Below are positions 6,866-6,960 of a stretch of DNA of 6,960 nt, piece by piece. The notes beneath the pieces are model-generated. The model searched no databases, was not told where the DNA came from, and saw nothing but the letters and a program-made list of their open reading frames with translations. This DNA is from Clostridia bacterium (GTDB taxonomy: Bacteria > Bacillota > Clostridia > Oscillospirales > Acutalibacteraceae). The DNA lies in the NCBI GenBank assembly GCA_017501865.1, contig JAFVWD010000048.1, forward strand, positions 1-6,960, written 5' to 3'. The first letter of the stretch is position 1. Each line of letters begins with the position of its first letter. Made by a program: the position numbers and the translations under genes.

Positions 6866-6873
6866 AAAGGGTG
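6866..6873 (+). promoter_or_regulatory. Ribosome binding site for the GTG start at 6881
   Basis: AAAGGGTG, nine bases before GTG 6881 (counted from the last G of AAAGGG), decides in favour of this non-ATG start. The nearby ATG at 6874 overlaps the site itself and is in a different frame. Confidence 0.7.
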
Positions 6874-6880
6874 ATGCTTA

Positions 6881-6960
6881 GTGAAAAAAATATTAAGCCT
6901 TGTTTTAGCATTTGTGTTTGTTGTTGGTATATGTGCTTCTGCACCAATTACAGCAAATGC
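6881..6960 (+). CDS. Secreted protein, N-terminal signal peptide only (3' partial)
   Basis: The GTG-initiated frame reads MKKILSLVLAFVFVVGIC, then ASAPITANA, and is cut by the right edge of the window. It shows a basic KK start, a hydrophobic core and a Pro before candidate AxA-type cleavage sites (ANA at the end), which is a typical Sec signal peptide. The opening resembles the signal peptide of the preceding large protein (MKKVLSL). The mature protein is not visible, so its function cannot be stated. The gene is read in the same direction but sits behind a terminator and its own candidate promoter, so it is probably a separate transcription unit. Confidence 0.8.
   Translation, partial: MKKILSLVLAFVFVVGICASAPITAN

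Overview
This window looks like an AT-rich chromosomal segment of a Gram-positive anaerobe, probably class Clostridia (Bacillota), perhaps a gut Ruminococcaceae/Oscillospiraceae-type bacterium. The evidence is AAAGGGG/AGAGGTGA-type ribosome binding sites, low-GC codon choice, MKK-type signal peptides and large secreted proteins built from GLUG, Ig-like and fibronectin-III-like modules. The genus is inference; no taxonomic marker gene is present. Every gene lies on the plus strand.

Region 1 (1-2668) is a two-gene regulatory-looking unit. The first 127 bases encode the C-terminal end of a sigma-70-family RNA polymerase sigma factor (region 4 helix-turn-helix). Its stop codon overlaps the start of the next gene in an ATGA junction, which implies translational coupling. 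The second gene encodes an 815-residue single-pass membrane protein with a short charged cytoplasmic N-terminus, one transmembrane helix and a large extracytoplasmic beta-propeller of the PF09826/COG4880 type. The order sigma factor then membrane protein suggests that the propeller protein is the anti-sigma partner or sensor, although it has no visible zinc anti-sigma motif. A clean intrinsic terminator closes the unit.

Region 2 (2687-6682) is a self-contained single-gene transcription unit with an extended -10 promoter, an RBS, a 1278-residue secreted multidomain protein and a 16-bp-stem terminator. The protein has, in order, a signal peptide, a GLUG-type beta-helix, an Ig-like module, one FnIII-like module, seven tandem 39-residue repeats each with a conserved His/Cys/Cys/Cys pattern, and five further FnIII-like modules. 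There is no visible cell-wall anchor. The cysteine repeat array is the most unusual feature of the window.

Region 3 (6683-6960) is a short AT-rich intergenic stretch with a good promoter candidate, leading to the first 26 complete codons of another secreted protein (GTG start). Its signal peptide resembles that of the large protein, so this may be the start of a run of secreted-protein genes. I see no tRNA, rRNA, CRISPR array, insertion sequence or recognised riboswitch.
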